A stretch of 7,673 nt of DNA from an uncultured Fidelibacterota bacterium (GTDB lineage Bacteria; Fidelibacterota; Marinisomatia; Marinisomatales; UBA1611). Positions within the stretch are counted from its first letter, which is position 1; the number at the start of each line of letters is the position of its first letter. Location of the stretch: the NCBI GenBank assembly GCA_937893835.1, contig CALCSS010000128.1, positions 1 through 7,673 of the forward strand, in the 5' to 3' direction. Below, piece after piece: positions 5,971 to 7,673 of this stretch. The translations under genes were made by a program, and so were the position numbers. The notes beneath the pieces are model-generated. The model worked only from the letters and a program-made list of their open reading frames with translations, searched no databases and was not told the origin of the DNA.

Positions 5971-7673
5971 CTATTTTAAACTGACTGGATTTACAATAAC
6001 CTCTCCAGCCATTAGCCAGGCCTTAGCACCAGCACCAGAATGCCAATCAGGGCATATACCTGTATTCTCAGCCTTGACACGAACATATCTAGCGGTTGTA
6101 GGAGGAATAACTGCATCAAATACTTCAATAATCGGGCCATCATACTGGGGAGATGTTTTTGGTAGAATCTCGCTTACGTTATTGAAAGTAATCCCATCTG
6201 TAGAAAGTGAAAAGTATACCTTTGTTGGCATGAATACATAGGGGGCTTGGTTCTGAAGACAATAAAGTTGAAGGTTTTGTATTGATATAATGTCTCCAAG
6301 GTCAAGAGTTGCTTCTAGATCAATACCTTCAAAAGAAAGCCAGTCTCCCCAATCCCAATCCATTGGTCCAATGATTCCATCGGTCAATGTCACTGCACCT
6401 TTTGCAGGATATTTAGGGCTTGGTGGAAAACTAACCCAAGTATCAGCACCACGCCCATCATGTAAAATTGGGTCCACTACACCAAATCTATTGCTGAATA
6501 TTTCAAATTCTTTTCTTACTTTATTTTCAAGTTCTAGATCTCCAATTAATGCTGCTCGATATTTCCCCGGTGTTAATTTTGTTTTGAAATTTTCCATTAT
6601 GGTTGGATCAATTGTTACATCACCTAAAGTTTTTACTACTACACCATCATCAGTAATAATACTTACAATAGCAGAACCACCAACTATTCTCTTGTCATAG
6701 TTCCCAACTGGGTATAATCCAGCAGCTATGGTAATAGATTCATCACTCCCAGATGTCCCCCTTGGTATAATTAAGGTAGACTTCGGTGCAGCATCAACAA
6801 TGGGAGCAATATCCAAAATGGCTTTTGCTGCTCCACGAATATGGCCTTTTGCCTTATCATGATTTAGACCTTCTATTAATATTTCTGGTAAAATAGTCGA
6901 ACCACCCCAGACAGTAAATAAATGACCAAGCATTTGATTACCTGCACTCCTCCTACCAGCATGCATGAGTGCTAAAGTAGCATCTGGATTATCCCAGCTA
7001 GATGGAAGTACCTGAAATCCTCGATCAATAAAATATGCTATAGATGGATAATAACTTTGTAAACCATATTGCCAATCACAAATGATGATATCTTTTGGTA
7101 TCATATCTACAGCATGGTGTGTCAACGGACCTGCGACAAAAGTAATATATTCTGGATCGATCAGCATATCACCCCACATCAACATTTTTAAATTACGTCG
7201 CCCGGTTATATGAGCATGCATGTCTCTTACCGCTTTAGCATATAGGACAGCTGGATCATATCCTCTACATCTATTACACTGATCATGAGCAAGAAGACGT
7301 ACTTCATCCATACCAACGTGGAAAGCTGTAGGGTCGAAAACTTCGATCAATTCATCAATCAATGTGAACACAACGTCATATACATCTGGATTAAGTGGGC
7401 ACCAACTGCGGCAATAGATATCTGGATTATCCAGAGGGATCTTAGGGGTTTCATCAAACTCAGGGAAATTTATTAATAAAGGATTGGTCTTGGTCGACCA
7501 AGATTGGTGTCCCAAACTCTGAAATTGAGGAATAACCTGAATGTCATTTTTTTTACAAGCCTCTAAAAACTTTCTAATCTGATTTTGATTTAATGGGTCC
7601 TCTCCCCTTAATTGTGGGTATGACTCATATTCAAAATTATAATCAACTTCGACAATTAATAGATTAATACCTA
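5971..7673 (-). CDS. GH20 beta-N-acetylhexosaminidase-like protein, partial (5' end off window)
   Basis: The frame is open from the window edge (first full codon at 7671) to the TAG at 5971, giving 566 visible residues; the N-terminus lies outside. Counting from the first visible residue, 1-300 are the TIM-barrel part: IPQFQSLGHQSW (about 45-56) at the GH20 PxxxxxGH strand, the catalytic Asp-Glu pair D122-E123 in FHVGMDEV, and MLMWGDM (about 163-169). In GH20 the Glu is the general acid and the Asp orients the substrate's 2-acetamido group, which acts as nucleophile. A linker or beta-rich region (about 300-400) follows, then a C-terminal F5/8 type C-like domain (about 400-566; FEGIDLEATLDLGD, VYFSLSTDGITF, ARYVRVKAEN), as in many secreted hexosaminidases. 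The usual HxGGDE is HVGMDE here, and a CRSWC plus a CNRC pair sit beside the active site, so this is a divergent subfamily. Substrate is probably terminal GlcNAc or GalNAc. A TTG at 7515 is internal, not the start. Confidence 0.88.
   Translation of the reverse strand, partial: GINLLIVEVDYNFEYESYPQLRGEDPLNQNQIRKFLEACKKNDIQVIPQFQSLGHQSWSTKTNPLLINFPEFDETPKIPLDNPDIYCRSWCPLNPDVYDVVFTLIDELIEVFDPTAFHVGMDEVRLLAHDQCNRCRGYDPAVLYAKAVRDMHAHITGRRNLKMLMWGDMLIDPEYITFVAGPLTHHAVDMIPKDIIICDWQYGLQSYYPSIAYFIDRGFQVLPSSWDNPDATLALMHAGRRSAGNQMLGHLFTVWGGSTILPEILIEGLNHDKAKGHIRGAAKAILDIAPIVDAAPKSTLIIPRGTSGSDESITIAAGLYPVGNYDKRIVGGSAIVSIITDDGVVVKTLGDVTIDPTIMENFKTKLTPGKYRAALIGDLELENKVRKEFEIFSNRFGVVDPILHDGRGADTWVSFPPSPKYPAKGAVTLTDGIIGPMDWDWGDWLSFEGIDLEATLDLGDIISIQNLQLYCLQNQAPYVFMPTKVYFSLSTDGITFNNVSEILPKTSPQYDGPIIEVFDAVIPPTTARYVRVKAENTGICPDWHSGAGAKAWLMAGEVIVNPVSLK

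Noticed and set aside
6290..6700. 136-residue plus-strand ORF opposite the GH20 gene
   Set aside because: It is antisense to the well-supported linker and F5/8C-like region, with low-complexity Ser/Pro-rich content and no recognisable domain. The same applies to the plus-strand ORFs at 1422-1760, 3346-3624 and 5951-6241.
7513..7515. TTG as the start codon of the GH20 protein
   Set aside because: The frame remains open upstream to the window edge and encodes conserved GH20 sequence (IPQFQSLGHQSW), so this TTG is an internal leucine and the true start is outside the window.
1..7673. CRISPR array, tRNA, rRNA, transposase or insertion sequence
   Set aside because: Nothing resembling spaced direct repeats, tRNA cloverleaf sequence, rRNA or transposase motifs was seen on either strand; almost all of the window is explained by the four genes.

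Overview
The window is AT-rich and carries four genes, all on the minus strand. In transcription order (right to left) they are: a glycoside hydrolase family 20 (beta-N-acetylhexosaminidase-like) protein whose 5' end lies beyond base 7673; a complete LacZ-type family 2 beta-galactosidase; a small lipoprotein with a heavy-metal-associated (HMA) domain; and a TonB-dependent outer-membrane receptor whose C-terminus runs off base 1. The mix of a carboxypeptidase-regulatory-like domain in front of a TonB plug, a GH20 with a C-terminal F5/8-type carbohydrate-binding domain, an exported GH2 and AT-rich intergenic DNA with few Shine-Dalgarno sequences points to a Gram-negative member of the Bacteroidota / FCB group. 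A marine lineage, including Marinimicrobia-like bacteria, would fit. The phylum is an inference, not something the sequence proves.

Right half (2724-7673), glycan degradation: GH20 and GH2 are separated by 67 bp and are probably co-transcribed. Together they could remove terminal N-acetylhexosamine and beta-galactose from the same glycan. No SusC/SusD pair, sulfatase or regulator lies in the window, so a full polysaccharide utilisation locus cannot be claimed.

Left half (1-2562), probable metal handling: after a 161-bp intergenic region comes the HMA lipoprotein (CDMC metal-binding motif plus a C-terminal Cys-Cys). The TonB receptor follows directly. Its only plausible start is a GTG whose last two bases begin the TGA stop of the HMA gene (a GTGA overlap), so the two are translationally coupled. 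The receptor plug also carries an adjacent Cys-Cys pair. This suggests a two-gene outer-envelope metal module and is the most interesting part of the window. The 161-bp gap holds a possible 3' stem-loop for the beta-galactosidase transcript, followed by a candidate promoter overlapped by an inverted repeat that could be an operator.
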